Of a DNA stretch of 36,724 nt, positions 17,301 to 24,626 are shown piece after piece. Below the pieces are notes generated by a model. That model was not told the DNA's origin. It ran no database searches and saw only the letters and a list, made by a program, of their open reading frames with translations. The DNA is from Candidatus Woesearchaeota archaeon (GTDB taxonomy: Archaea; Nanobdellota; Nanobdellia; Woesearchaeales; GW2011-AR9). The stretch is taken from positions 15,790-52,513 of the forward strand of contig DUFZ01000020.1 in assembly GCA_013331635.1 (NCBI GenBank), read 5' to 3'. A program made the position numbers and the translations under genes. Each line of letters begins with the position of its first letter. The stretch's first letter is position 1.

Positions 17301-18244
17301 TGACAGATTGCAAGAAAAAATGTCCATGTTGTGGCTCAGCAGAGTTTGTTTTACTATTCGATGAAATGTTGGATTATGAGTATCGCGTTCCTATTTGCCC
17401 ATCCCTTATAGAGTGTTGCAGTTGTGGGTTGATTAGGCATGATAAGATTCCAGATATGCGTGAGTTGAATAGGTTCTATCCAAAGGATTATCTTGTACAT
17501 ATAGAATCATTTAGGGTCGGCTCTAATATGCTTTTTGAAATGCTAAAAAAGATTCTTTATAAATTGCGTGCTAATAAAATTCATAAAATCTTGGGCTCTC
17601 AAGGCTCAGTCCTTGATGTCGGATGTGCTAATGGTGCTTTTCTAAGAAGTTTGAAGCTTTACGGACAATATGAATTGCACGGGTTGGATATAAAAAATAC
17701 TGGTATCGATTTTAAAGAATATGGGATTATTTTTAGAGAGGGGGTACTTGAAGAACTTGAATATCCTAAAAATCATTTCGATGCTGTTGTATTGGACAAT
17801 CTTCTTGAACATGTGCCAGAACCTAAAATATTTATGGATAGAGTTTTTAGCATACTAAAGCCTGGAGGATATGTATTTGGCACAACCCCTAATTTTGAAT
17901 CACTTGATAGGTATCTTTTCGGGAGATATTGGGGAGGATTCCATATGCCAAGGCATATATCTGTTTTTAATCCTCAAAATCTTAGGATTCTACTGGATGC
18001 ATCTGGTTTTGCTGATATCAGATTCCCTATTACGGCAAATGCAGGTAACTGGGCAGTGAGCATACAAAATTATCTGAGAAGAAGTAGTGATGGTAAACAA
18101 AGCTCAAGGAGAGGCCTATATTTCCCTATTATTGGAATGTTATTAGGGCCGGTGGCGTTGGTTGCCTCAATTTTCAGAATAAATGGAGTAATGGATTTTA
18201 CTTGTCGAAAGCCTAATGAATTAGCCAATATGAGTTATAAATGA
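17300..18244 (+). CDS. SAM-dependent methyltransferase with N-terminal zinc-ribbon-like domain
   Basis: A 314-residue protein. The first 45 residues hold paired cysteines, CPCC at 8-11 and CCSC at 39-42, which look like a zinc ribbon. The class I methyltransferase core follows with VLDVGCANGAFL at 104-115, then LDNLLEHVPEP and ILKPGGYVFGTTPN as motifs III-IV. Proteins of this build C- or O-methylate nucleotide-linked deoxy sugars or lipid intermediates. The substrate here is unknown. I use the ATG at 17300, which overlaps the preceding stop (TGATG); a GTG three bases earlier is possible. The stop overlaps the next start by four bases (ATGA), so the genes are translationally coupled. Confidence 0.88.
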   Translation: MTDCKKKCPCCGSAEFVLLFDEMLDYEYRVPICPSLIECCSCGLIRHDKIPDMRELNRFYPKDYLVHIESFRVGSNMLFEMLKKILYKLRANKIHKILGSQGSVLDVGCANGAFLRSLKLYGQYELHGLDIKNTGIDFKEYGIIFREGVLEELEYPKNHFDAVVLDNLLEHVPEPKIFMDRVFSILKPGGYVFGTTPNFESLDRYLFGRYWGGFHMPRHISVFNPQNLRILLDASGFADIRFPITANAGNWAVSIQNYLRRSSDGKQSSRRGLYFPIIGMLLGPVALVASIFRINGVMDFTCRKPNELANMSYK

Positions 18245-18900
18245 AAAATGAAAGTATCCAAAATTCTAATAGAGTCACATTGGATCAGGTTCATATATCT
18301 GGAGGCTATACAGGTTATTTCTCTTTTTTTCTGGAGGCTATGCGAAATAAACAGGTATGTAGACTAATAAAAGATGGCACCAGTATACTAGATCTGGGCT
18401 GCGGTAGAGCAGAGATACTGCGGTTGCTATATGCATCAGGGAAAAAAAATATTAAATACACTGGATGTGATATAACATCTGAGTGTATTGACTATAATAT
18501 AATAAGGCATCCAGAGCAAAAATTTGCTCTGATAGACATAGAGAAAGATGATCTGTCAATACTCGGCTCAAATTATGATTATATTATTCTTTTAGCTGTG
18601 TTTGAACATCTTTCCAATCCTTGTGAAACATTTAAAAAGATTGCGGATATTCTTTCAACTGATGGGACGATTGTACTAACAGTTCCTATCCCACAAGCCG
18701 AAAGTATATATAGAATAGGTGCTCGGCTGGGTTTTTTTAGCAAACGTGCCCAATCAGAGCATAGTTCTATTCGCATCGATAAAGACATGCTAAACGGACT
18801 TCCATCTTGTACTAATCTGAGATTGAATAGATATCAACGCTTTTTATTTGGCTTTAATCAGTTGGCAGTATATAGATCCCCTATTTTTAGTGATAACTGA
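18241..18900 (+). CDS. Class I SAM-dependent methyltransferase
   Basis: A 219-residue methyltransferase. The SAM-binding motif is ILDLGCGRAEIL at 49-60. It is followed by YTGCDITSECIDY with the acidic end of strand 2, ILLAVFEHLSNP as the motif after strand 4, and TDGTIVLTVPIPQ. The start overlaps the previous stop as ATGA. It lies between two other methyltransferases, so the block may place several methyl groups on one sugar, or may have gathered enzymes with different sugar targets. No membrane segment is visible. Confidence 0.88.
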   Translation: MKNESIQNSNRVTLDQVHISGGYTGYFSFFLEAMRNKQVCRLIKDGTSILDLGCGRAEILRLLYASGKKNIKYTGCDITSECIDYNIIRHPEQKFALIDIEKDDLSILGSNYDYIILLAVFEHLSNPCETFKKIADILSTDGTIVLTVPIPQAESIYRIGARLGFFSKRAQSEHSSIRIDKDMLNGLPSCTNLRLNRYQRFLFGFNQLAVYRSPIFSDN

Positions 18901-18934
18901 AGCGTATGCTTAGGGATAGATATAGGAGGCTAAG

Positions 18935-19579
18935 ATAGAACCGATTGTTGAAAAAGGCGTTATAGCCGGGAATTTATACGATAAATATGGCACGAAAAAT
19001 CCTATTGCAAAATATTTGATGTCTGGATTTTATAATTCTTTGAATTCTTTGGTTGATGAAACAGGCGCATCTGAAATTTATGAAGTAGGTTGCGGAGAGG
19101 GAAATTTGAGTATTGAATTGGCAAAGCAGAACAAAATTGTTCGTGCCTGCGATTTTTCAGAACAAATTATTAGTATAGCCAATAAGAATGCAAAGAAAAA
19201 CAATGTGAAAATAAATTTTAAGACAGTAAGCATATATGAACTTACTCCAGAAAGAGATTCAGCTGCACTGGTGGTATGTTGCGAAGTATTAGAACATCTT
19301 GAGAACCCTGAACGAGCATTGGCCATTCTCTCAGAATTATCGCCACAACTTATCATAAGTGTTCCTAACGAACCACTTTGGAGTATATTAAATATAGTCA
19401 GAGGTAAATATTTTTCTAGTTTTGGAGTTACACCGGGTCATATCCAAAAGTGGTCAAGAAAAAATTTTTTAGCATTGTTATCCTGTAATTTTGAAATTCT
19501 CAAGGTCTTAAATCCAATTCCATGGACAATGGTCCTCTGCAAATCTAAGGCAGATAGCGCCCGCCCCAATAGAGGTTAA
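18935..19579 (+). CDS. Class I SAM-dependent methyltransferase with an ATA in place of its start codon
   Basis: A complete-looking 214-residue methyltransferase: EPIVEKGVIAGNLYDKYGT opens the family N-terminus, YEVGCGEGNL at 49-58 binds SAM, and VVCCEVLEHLENPERAL and LIISVPNEPLW follow. No ATG, GTG or TTG lies in frame before 19016, and an in-frame TAG stands at 18923-18925. A strong ribosome site, GGAGG at 18925-18929, stands 5 bases before an ATA at 18935, exactly where homologues would have ATG. Either translation starts at this ATA, or a recent ATG-to-ATA change has weakened or killed the gene. Starting at the TTG at 19016 would keep the SAM motif but cut 27 conserved residues. Confidence 0.8.
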   Translation: MEPIVEKGVIAGNLYDKYGTKNPIAKYLMSGFYNSLNSLVDETGASEIYEVGCGEGNLSIELAKQNKIVRACDFSEQIISIANKNAKKNNVKINFKTVSIYELTPERDSAALVVCCEVLEHLENPERALAILSELSPQLIISVPNEPLWSILNIVRGKYFSSFGVTPGHIQKWSRKNFLALLSCNFEILKVLNPIPWTMVLCKSKADSARPNRG

Positions 19580-19599
19580 GAGGTATTTTGTATCTAAAT

Positions 19600-19771
19600 T
19601 AATTGATAGGAACGATGATCTGTTTGGTGAGATTATCAAAATATGAAGCCTTAAAATTCCTATTTCAACATTAATATTTGCAAATGTCGCGTTTTCCAGG
19701 CGCCTATTAGTTGGAAAAGATAGCAGAATAGTAAAAACCGGAAGGATAGTTGTAACCGCAATTACTGTCTA
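19600..19771 (+). pseudogene. Possible remnant of an acyltransferase gene
   Basis: In the 198-base spacer between a methyltransferase and the OafA-type gene, one frame reads VSKLIDRNDDLFGEIIKI, then TGA, then SLKIPISTLIFANVAFSRRL and LVGKDSRIVKTGRIVV, then TAG. The last part resembles the beginning of a left-handed beta-helix acyltransferase, where a VGKDSRI-type turn is usual. There is no usable start codon and no further hexapeptide repeat. I read it as a probable eroded 5' fragment, with low certainty; it may be chance. Confidence 0.3.
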
Positions 19772-19777
19772 GGGCAA

Positions 19778-21646
19778 ATGAATACTATAAATACTTTCAG
19801 GTATGATATAAATGCATTGCGAGCAATCGGTGTTTGCATAGTCACTCTATTTCACTTCCAAATAAATTTATTTCAAGGTGGTTTCGTTGGCGTGGATATA
19901 TTCTTTGTTATATCGGGTTTTTTAATGACAAAGATAGTATCTGAAAGAATAGACAACGATACCTTTTCACTGCGCAATTTCTACATAGAAAGAGCCAGAA
20001 GAATCATACCTGCATTGGTTTTCCTATGCATTTCTTTATTTATTCTAGGGTGGTTTATTCTTTTGCCGCTCGACTACAGTAGCCTATCAAAGCATGTCCT
20101 ATCCACACTTACATTTAGCTCTAATGTTATTTATTGGAAAGAGTCTGGCTATTTCGATGCAAGTTCTCTTAGGAAATGGCTTCTGCATACATGGTCTCTA
20201 TCCGTGGAGTGGCAATTCTATTTAATTTATCCAATTATTCTATATACATTAAGAAAATTCCTTCATAAATCAACAGCAAGCATCATTGTACTTATAATAA
20301 CAGCATTATCGTTAATTCTTTCCATGCTGCTTTCAAGTAAACATCAATCAGCATCATTCTATCTTCTCCCAACTAGAGCCTGGGAAATGTTTATGGGCGG
20401 CTTAGTTTATTTATTCCCATTAAAAACAACAGAGAAACTAAAACGAATTATTTTAATTACAGGTTTCTCGTTAATAGCAATAAGCATAACCATACTTAAT
20501 CGTAATGTCATTTGGCCGGGATACTTAGCTCTATTGCCCACACTTGGGTCTTCGTTTGTAATGGCATCTGGGAAAGTAAGTATTTCATTATTTAAATCAA
20601 GATTCATTACCTGGCTAGGTAAAATATCATACTCTCTTTATCTTTGGCACTGGCCAATTGTTGTTCTTATTTCAAAATACAATAAACTAAATAACGTTAG
20701 TTTTATTCTTATTGGGTTAATTTCATCTTTTTCCTTAGCATCAATATCTTATATATATATTGAAAATAAAACCAGAAAAATCAACATCAACATCTTTAAC
20801 GCAAGAGGTTTTGCATTACCTATTATAGTAACGTGCTATTTATTGTTTTTGATTCCACCATTTCTAGCCATTAAAAATATTGGGTTTGATTATAGATTTC
20901 GAGAGAATATCGTTAAAATGGAAAAATATGTAAAATATGACTTTAATGACAACATGAGGGTTGGGCAATGCCTTCTGACATCAAAGCATAACCAAATGTC
21001 TTTTTTCAACAAAGAAATATGCCTTAGATTGAGTAGCGTCAAAAAAAATATTTTATTATTCGGTGATAGCCATGCAGCTCATTTTTGGCCTGGGCTATCA
21101 TCCAACCTCCCCCAATTTAATATACTACAAGCGACAGCTTCTGGATGTCTCCCTTTATTGCATACTATGGGGGAGAGTCGTTGTACTACACTAAGAGATT
21201 ATATATTTTTTAATTTTTTACCAAAGAACAAGATAGATTTTATAGTTTTATCTGCAAGATGGCAAAAAGAAGATATCAAACACCTTCCTGAAACAATTAG
21301 GGAGCTCCGTAAATACTCAAATCATATTTACATATTTGGTCCGATTGTTGAGTATACAAGGGGTCTTCCTGAGCTTATTGCAGAAAGCATGCTGCAGAAT
21401 GATAAATTCATATTAATAAACAACAGACTTACAGAAACAGAAGGTCTTGATATGGAAATATCTAATTTAATTCGCAATACATCTGCGAAATATGTCTCAA
21501 TTTATCATGCCTTATGTAAAGATAACGATAATTGCATAACCACCACTAATCAAATACCAGTACAGTTTGATTATGGACATCTAACAAAAGAAGGTTCAAC
21601 TATAGTAATTAAGTCTATAATAAATTCAGGGGTTCTTATAAACTAA
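19778..21646 (+). CDS. OafA/YrhL-type acyltransferase with C-terminal SGNH domain
   Basis: A 622-residue fusion. Residues 1 to about 350 form an acyltransferase-3 membrane domain with about ten helices. It contains the early FRYDINALRAIGVCIVTLFH with His26, FFVISGFLMTK at 42-52 and the FYIERARRIIP motif at 68-78. The C-terminal part is an SGNH esterase/transferase domain: FGDSHAAHF with Ser431 as nucleophile, and FDYGHLTKEG with Asp598 and His601 completing the triad. These proteins O-acetylate surface sugars: the membrane part carries the acyl group across and the SGNH domain transfers it. It probably acetylates this locus's O-antigen in the periplasm. Length and motifs are complete. Confidence 0.92.
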   Translation: MNTINTFRYDINALRAIGVCIVTLFHFQINLFQGGFVGVDIFFVISGFLMTKIVSERIDNDTFSLRNFYIERARRIIPALVFLCISLFILGWFILLPLDYSSLSKHVLSTLTFSSNVIYWKESGYFDASSLRKWLLHTWSLSVEWQFYLIYPIILYTLRKFLHKSTASIIVLIITALSLILSMLLSSKHQSASFYLLPTRAWEMFMGGLVYLFPLKTTEKLKRIILITGFSLIAISITILNRNVIWPGYLALLPTLGSSFVMASGKVSISLFKSRFITWLGKISYSLYLWHWPIVVLISKYNKLNNVSFILIGLISSFSLASISYIYIENKTRKININIFNARGFALPIIVTCYLLFLIPPFLAIKNIGFDYRFRENIVKMEKYVKYDFNDNMRVGQCLLTSKHNQMSFFNKEICLRLSSVKKNILLFGDSHAAHFWPGLSSNLPQFNILQATASGCLPLLHTMGESRCTTLRDYIFFNFLPKNKIDFIVLSARWQKEDIKHLPETIRELRKYSNHIYIFGPIVEYTRGLPELIAESMLQNDKFILINNRLTETEGLDMEISNLIRNTSAKYVSIYHALCKDNDNCITTTNQIPVQFDYGHLTKEGSTIVIKSIINSGVLIN

Positions 21647-21748
21647 AACTATAGAGAATCATAATAAAGAATGCCCCACAGTTTTTTGAAAAAGTAAAGT
21701 GACTCGATTAAACTGATACTAAAAAACCTATGATTAAAGGAGCTGCTT

Positions 21749-21898
21749 ATGAATATTAATCGCAAAGTGATACAGAGAAAAGCAAATGGAAAGATCATGG
21801 AGATTGTAGAGTGGCCTGTAATATTGGGTGTAATATTGGGGCTGACGATCAAATATTTTGAAAGTCCTAAACTAAGAACGGAGGAACTTCTTTCATGA
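21749..21898 (+). CDS. Small protein of 49 residues with one hydrophobic stretch, unknown function
   Basis: An ATG at 21749 with a strong AAAGGAG ribosome site at 21736-21742 opens 49 codons. The protein starts MNINRKVIQRKANGK, has a hydrophobic segment WPVILGVILGLTI near residues 22-34, and ends in a charged tail. Its stop overlaps the start of the next methyltransferase as ATGA, which supports real, coupled translation. I recognise no family. It could be a small membrane-attached partner of the methyltransferase, or a leader that sets its translation. The hydrophobic stretch is short for a full membrane span. A short direct repeat, GTAATATTGGGTGTAATATTGG, encodes part of it. Confidence 0.6.
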   Translation: MNINRKVIQRKANGKIMEIVEWPVILGVILGLTIKYFESPKLRTEELLS

Positions 21899-22917
21899 CA
21901 CCATTCCTGCTCAACTATATATGTGAGCCTATCACTAAGTCGCCTTTGCATCTCGTCAACGCCGTGCATGATGGGGATGGTCGTATTCAAACTGGTGAAC
22001 TCGTTTCACCCTCTGGCAAACGCTACCCTATTATCAACGGCATCCCTCGCTTTGTTGATTTTGTCCCGCCGACGAGTGTTGAGTCGTTTGGTGATCAATG
22101 GAATTACTTCAACTTCACCGACTTCAAGATGAACTGGCTCTCCCACACCGTTGCCAATACCTTCGGTACGACCGCTGCGTTTTCAGGCAAGCTGATTGTG
22201 GATGCTGGGGGGGGGACCGGTGCACAGACCAAGTGGTTCGCTGAATATGGCGCAAGCCATGTGATCATGATGGACCTTTCCCATTCGGTCGATTATGTAG
22301 TGAAGCGCAATCTTGCCGGGGTCAAGAATGTGGATGTGATTCAGTGCTCCATCGATGCGCCGCCACTGCGCGACAAAAGCATCGACGGCATTGTCTATTG
22401 CCATAATGTGATTCAACATACCCCTTCGGTAGATAAGACTGCCCATGCGCTCTATGCGCTGACGGCACCCGGCGGGGAGTTCGTTTTTAATTGTTACCCG
22501 CTGAATGACCAAGGGCTTGTGCGCTGGGTACGCTTTCATCTTGTTTATAAACCAGTTCGCTGGTTTTTATCGAAAATGCCCTTTCTTTTTATATTGTTTT
22601 ATGCCCGACTCATGGGGCTGCTACGCCTTGTGCCGGCAGTAGGTGCATTTTTAGAGAAGGCGGGGTTTTGCATACAAGGTGATATGCCGGTCATTCCAAA
22701 AGAAGGCGCTATCGCAAGGCTCATTCGGCGGTTCCGTGCTACAACATTGAATACATTTGACGGATTTGGTTCGCATACTTATCAACATCATAAGTCGGAT
22801 TCGGAGATACGGGCATTGGTTTGCTCATTGCAACCTGACGATACAAAGGTAATGAACATGGAGAAATACTTTTTACGGCCTGCACTGATAGGTTGCGCAC
22901 TGAGAATATTTCGGTAG
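21895..22917 (+). CDS. SAM-dependent methyltransferase with Trm112-like N-terminal domain
   Basis: A 340-residue protein. Residues 1-55 resemble a Trm112p-like domain (ICEPITKSPLHLV, then SGKRYPIINGIPRFV). The class I core follows with LIVDAGGGTGAQTKWFAEYG at about 100-119, IVYCHNVIQHTPSVD as motif III, and APGGEFVFNCYP. Such proteins methylate sugar intermediates. The last 20 residues and the sequence just beyond the stop match the remnant at 11855-11938, so a close relative once stood between the two GT2 genes. It is more GC-rich than the OafA gene before it. Fragments of a group II intron begin about 14 bases after its stop. Confidence 0.88.
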   Translation: MTPFLLNYICEPITKSPLHLVNAVHDGDGRIQTGELVSPSGKRYPIINGIPRFVDFVPPTSVESFGDQWNYFNFTDFKMNWLSHTVANTFGTTAAFSGKLIVDAGGGTGAQTKWFAEYGASHVIMMDLSHSVDYVVKRNLAGVKNVDVIQCSIDAPPLRDKSIDGIVYCHNVIQHTPSVDKTAHALYALTAPGGEFVFNCYPLNDQGLVRWVRFHLVYKPVRWFLSKMPFLFILFYARLMGLLRLVPAVGAFLEKAGFCIQGDMPVIPKEGAIARLIRRFRATTLNTFDGFGSHTYQHHKSDSEIRALVCSLQPDDTKVMNMEKYFLRPALIGCALRIFR

Positions 22918-22933
22918 CACTATATGTGAGGCA

Positions 22934-23389
22934 TCGTACTGCAAGGATATCAACCGACAGGAGTTGTATCCCGTGACTGGATTTACATTTCTGGGATATG
23001 AGTTTCGTCCACGCAAAGCGGTGGACAAATATGGTCGGGTGTATGTGAACTTTTCCCCTGCGGTGAGTCGTGAGGCACTCTGCATGATGCGGCAAACTAT
23101 CCGAAGCTGGCATATCCAGCTCAAATGTGATAAAAGGCTGGAAGACCTCTCAAACATGTTTAACCCAGTGCTTAGAGGTTGGTTAAACTATTACAGTCGA
23201 TTTCATGCCTCGGCAATGAAACCCATTTGGCTGCACATGAACGCTTTTCTGACTCGATGGCTTATGCGTAAGTACAAGCACTTGGCATGGCATAAAACCC
23301 GTGCACGGAAGGTGCTTGGCAAGCTTGCCGCATCTACATCGAAGGCATTTGTACACTGGGAGATTGGATATGCTCCTACGGCTGAATAA
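22934..23389 (+). pseudogene. Group II intron maturase, C-terminal part
   Basis: The frame reads SYCKDINRQELYPVTGFTFL, then GYEFRPRK, then GWLNYYSRFHASAM and LTRWLMRKYKHL. These are the standard end of the reverse transcriptase thumb and the maturase X domain, ending WEIGYAPTAE. No YADD catalytic motif and no HNH endonuclease domain are present. The piece covers about 150 of some 420-600 residues. There is no real start codon; a TTG at 22964 is in frame but has no family support. It is a relic. Confidence 0.88.
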
Positions 23390-23392
23390 TGG

Positions 23393-23426
23393 GAGCCGGA
23401 TGAGCCGAGAGATTCACGTCCGGTTC
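23393..23426 (+). ncRNA. Group II intron domain V
   Basis: The 34 bases begin GAGCCGG and end CCGGTTC, so the outer stem GAGCCGG pairs with CCGGTTC allowing a G-U pair. The inner part GAGCCGAGAGATTC carries the distal stem and a GAGA tetraloop. This is the catalytic hairpin of group II introns and sits at the normal distance after the maturase stop (23389). Its sequence looks intact even though the rest of the intron is lost. Confidence 0.85.
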
Positions 23427-23465
23427 TGCGAGGGGCTGGGGGTGCAATTCCCCCGGCCTACTTAC

Positions 23466-23941
23466 CGTTATATTCCGATGCGGAAAGGCTTTCTATACTT
23501 AATGGCTGTAATGGACTGGTGCAGCCGAAAGATTTTAAGCTGGAGGCTCAGCAACTCGCTTGATACTGAGTTTTGTATAGCAGCATTACAGGAGGCATTG
23601 GCCAAATACGGCAGGCCTGCAATATTCAATACTGATCAGGGAAGTCAATTTACGAGCCTCGAGTTTACGCAGATACTTAAGGACGCTGATGTAAAAATCT
23701 CAATGGACGGCAAGGGTAGATGGAGAGACAACGTAATGATCGAGCGGCTGTGGCGCTCTCTGAATATGAGTGTGTCTATCTGAACGCATTTGAAACGGGC
23801 AGCGAGGCAAGAAATGGTATTGGAAAGTGGATCAGACTGTACAATGAAGAGCGGCCTCATTCTGGTATTGACGACAAAACGCCGCATGAGGCATACTGGA
23901 AACTGCCACGCGCAGGTTATCCAGTAAAACTGGTGGCATGA
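23466..23941 (+). pseudogene. IS3-family transposase OrfB, 5'-truncated and frameshifted
   Basis: The frame opens after the intron with YIPMRKGFLYLMAVMDWCSR, then LSWRLSNSLDTEFC and NTDQGSQFTSLEF (second catalytic Asp), then GRWRDNVMIERLWRSL with the catalytic Glu. At about 23760-23764 one A appears to be missing: the frame passes from WRSLN to the neighbouring frame, which continues SEYECVYLNAFETGSEARN and ends RPHSGIDDKTPHEAYWKL to the stop at 23941. The N-terminal half is absent. It cannot make a working enzyme. Confidence 0.88.
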
Positions 23942-24001
23942 TGACAGGTGGCTTCCACCTTAAATCAGCCATCAAACTGTCCAAACAATGGGGGCCACCT
24001 C
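23466..24001 (+). mobile_element. IS3-family element, 3' fragment
   Basis: The right half of a second IS3-family element, of a different subgroup from the one at 14872-16088. It holds the end of the OrfB transposase (to 23941) and a terminal region ending TGTCCAAACAATGGGGGCCA CCTC near 24001, which resembles the right inverted repeat of IS51/IS3-group elements. The left half is missing: a group II intron fragment takes its place and the sequence upstream of that is a methyltransferase gene. A deletion between the methyltransferase end and the intron would explain the arrangement. Confidence 0.82.
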
Positions 24002-24019
24002 TTATTGGGGGTTGATCGA

Positions 24020-24565
24020 TTGAAAACAAGAAACGAAAACGTCCTGACTATAGGGGTAGTCAGACTCTTAGATTGGCTTGAAAAAATCAAAGGAATAATA
24101 CAATTGTCAGGGGATCCGTCGGCTTTGATTTGCTTGGTTATTAATAAGTATTATCAATACAAATTTAAAAAGAAAGTCAATGTAAGTGGTATAATCAAAG
24201 TTTATGGTGAATATTCAAACATTATTATTAAGGGGAATGCTGTAAGTATAGGCGCTTTTTGTGTTTTTGCAGTAACTGAAAAATCGAAGATAATTATTCA
24301 CAATAATGTAGGAATTAGTCCGTGCGTCGTGATTGTCCCTCAAGGATTAAATATAAATATTTTGTATCCGAATGAAAGGCCACATATATTTAATGGAGAT
24401 GTCATTTTAGAAGACAACGTATGGGTGGGGTCAAACAGCACAATAGTAGGAAGCGTTAAAATCGGTAAAAATTCTGTCGTAGCTGCAGGTGCGGTGGTAA
24501 CTAAAGATGTCCCTTCTAATTGTGTTGTTGCTGGTGTTCCAGCGAAAATTATTAAAAAGTTTTGA
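24020..24565 (+). CDS. Left-handed beta-helix (hexapeptide repeat) O-acetyltransferase
   Basis: A protein of about 181 residues of the maltose-acetyltransferase/serine-acetyltransferase type. The C-terminal half has the hexapeptide ladder [24 protein letters not shown], followed by [20 protein letters not shown] and AGVPAKII, the standard family ending. It would acetylate a sugar hydroxyl or amino group using acetyl-CoA. The catalytic His normally seen before the insert loop is not clear, which leaves activity uncertain. The start is a problem: the open frame continues upstream into the IS3 remnant and contains no ATG except a GTG inside it. I choose the TTG at 24020, with GGGGG at 24007-24011 as a ribosome site. 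The IS end has probably replaced the natural 5' end. Confidence 0.75.
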   Translation: MKTRNENVLTIGVVRLLDWLEKIKGIIQLSGDPSALICLVINKYYQYKFKKKVNVSGIIKVYGEYSNIIIKGNAVSIGAFCVFAVTEKSKIIIHNNVGISPCVVIVPQGLNINILYPNERPHIFNGDVILEDNVWVGSNSTIVGSVKIGKNSVVAAGAVVTKDVPSNCVVAGVPAKIIKKF

Positions 24566-24626
24566 TTTATTGTACCAATGGTTTTGTATTTTTTCAGATG
24601 TCTCATATAAATAGGTTTAAGACATT

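Larger units (their letters stand above)
22931..23465 (+). mobile_element. Group II intron, 3' fragment only
   Basis: The 3' third of a bacterial group II intron: the end of its reverse transcriptase/maturase gene (to 23389), a 34-base domain V at 23393-23426, and a domain VI-like hairpin at about 23427-23460 (GGCTGGGGG paired with CCCCCGGCC). The 5' intron domains and the reverse transcriptase core are absent, so it cannot splice or move. The left border, near 22931, is placed where protein similarity starts; the right border is within a few bases of 23465. What follows is an IS3-family transposase gene read from its middle, so the intron had inserted into that gene. Confidence 0.85.

Noticed and set aside
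19016-19579. Shorter methyltransferase starting at TTG 19016
   Set aside because: It would lose 27 family-like residues and the well-placed GGAGG site; the ATA at 18935 explains the sequence better.
23301-23783. A 160-codon open frame spanning the group II intron tail and the transposase start
   Set aside because: Its first half translates maturase sequence out of frame and the intron RNA; only the part after about 23466 is real transposase. It is a chimera of two relics.
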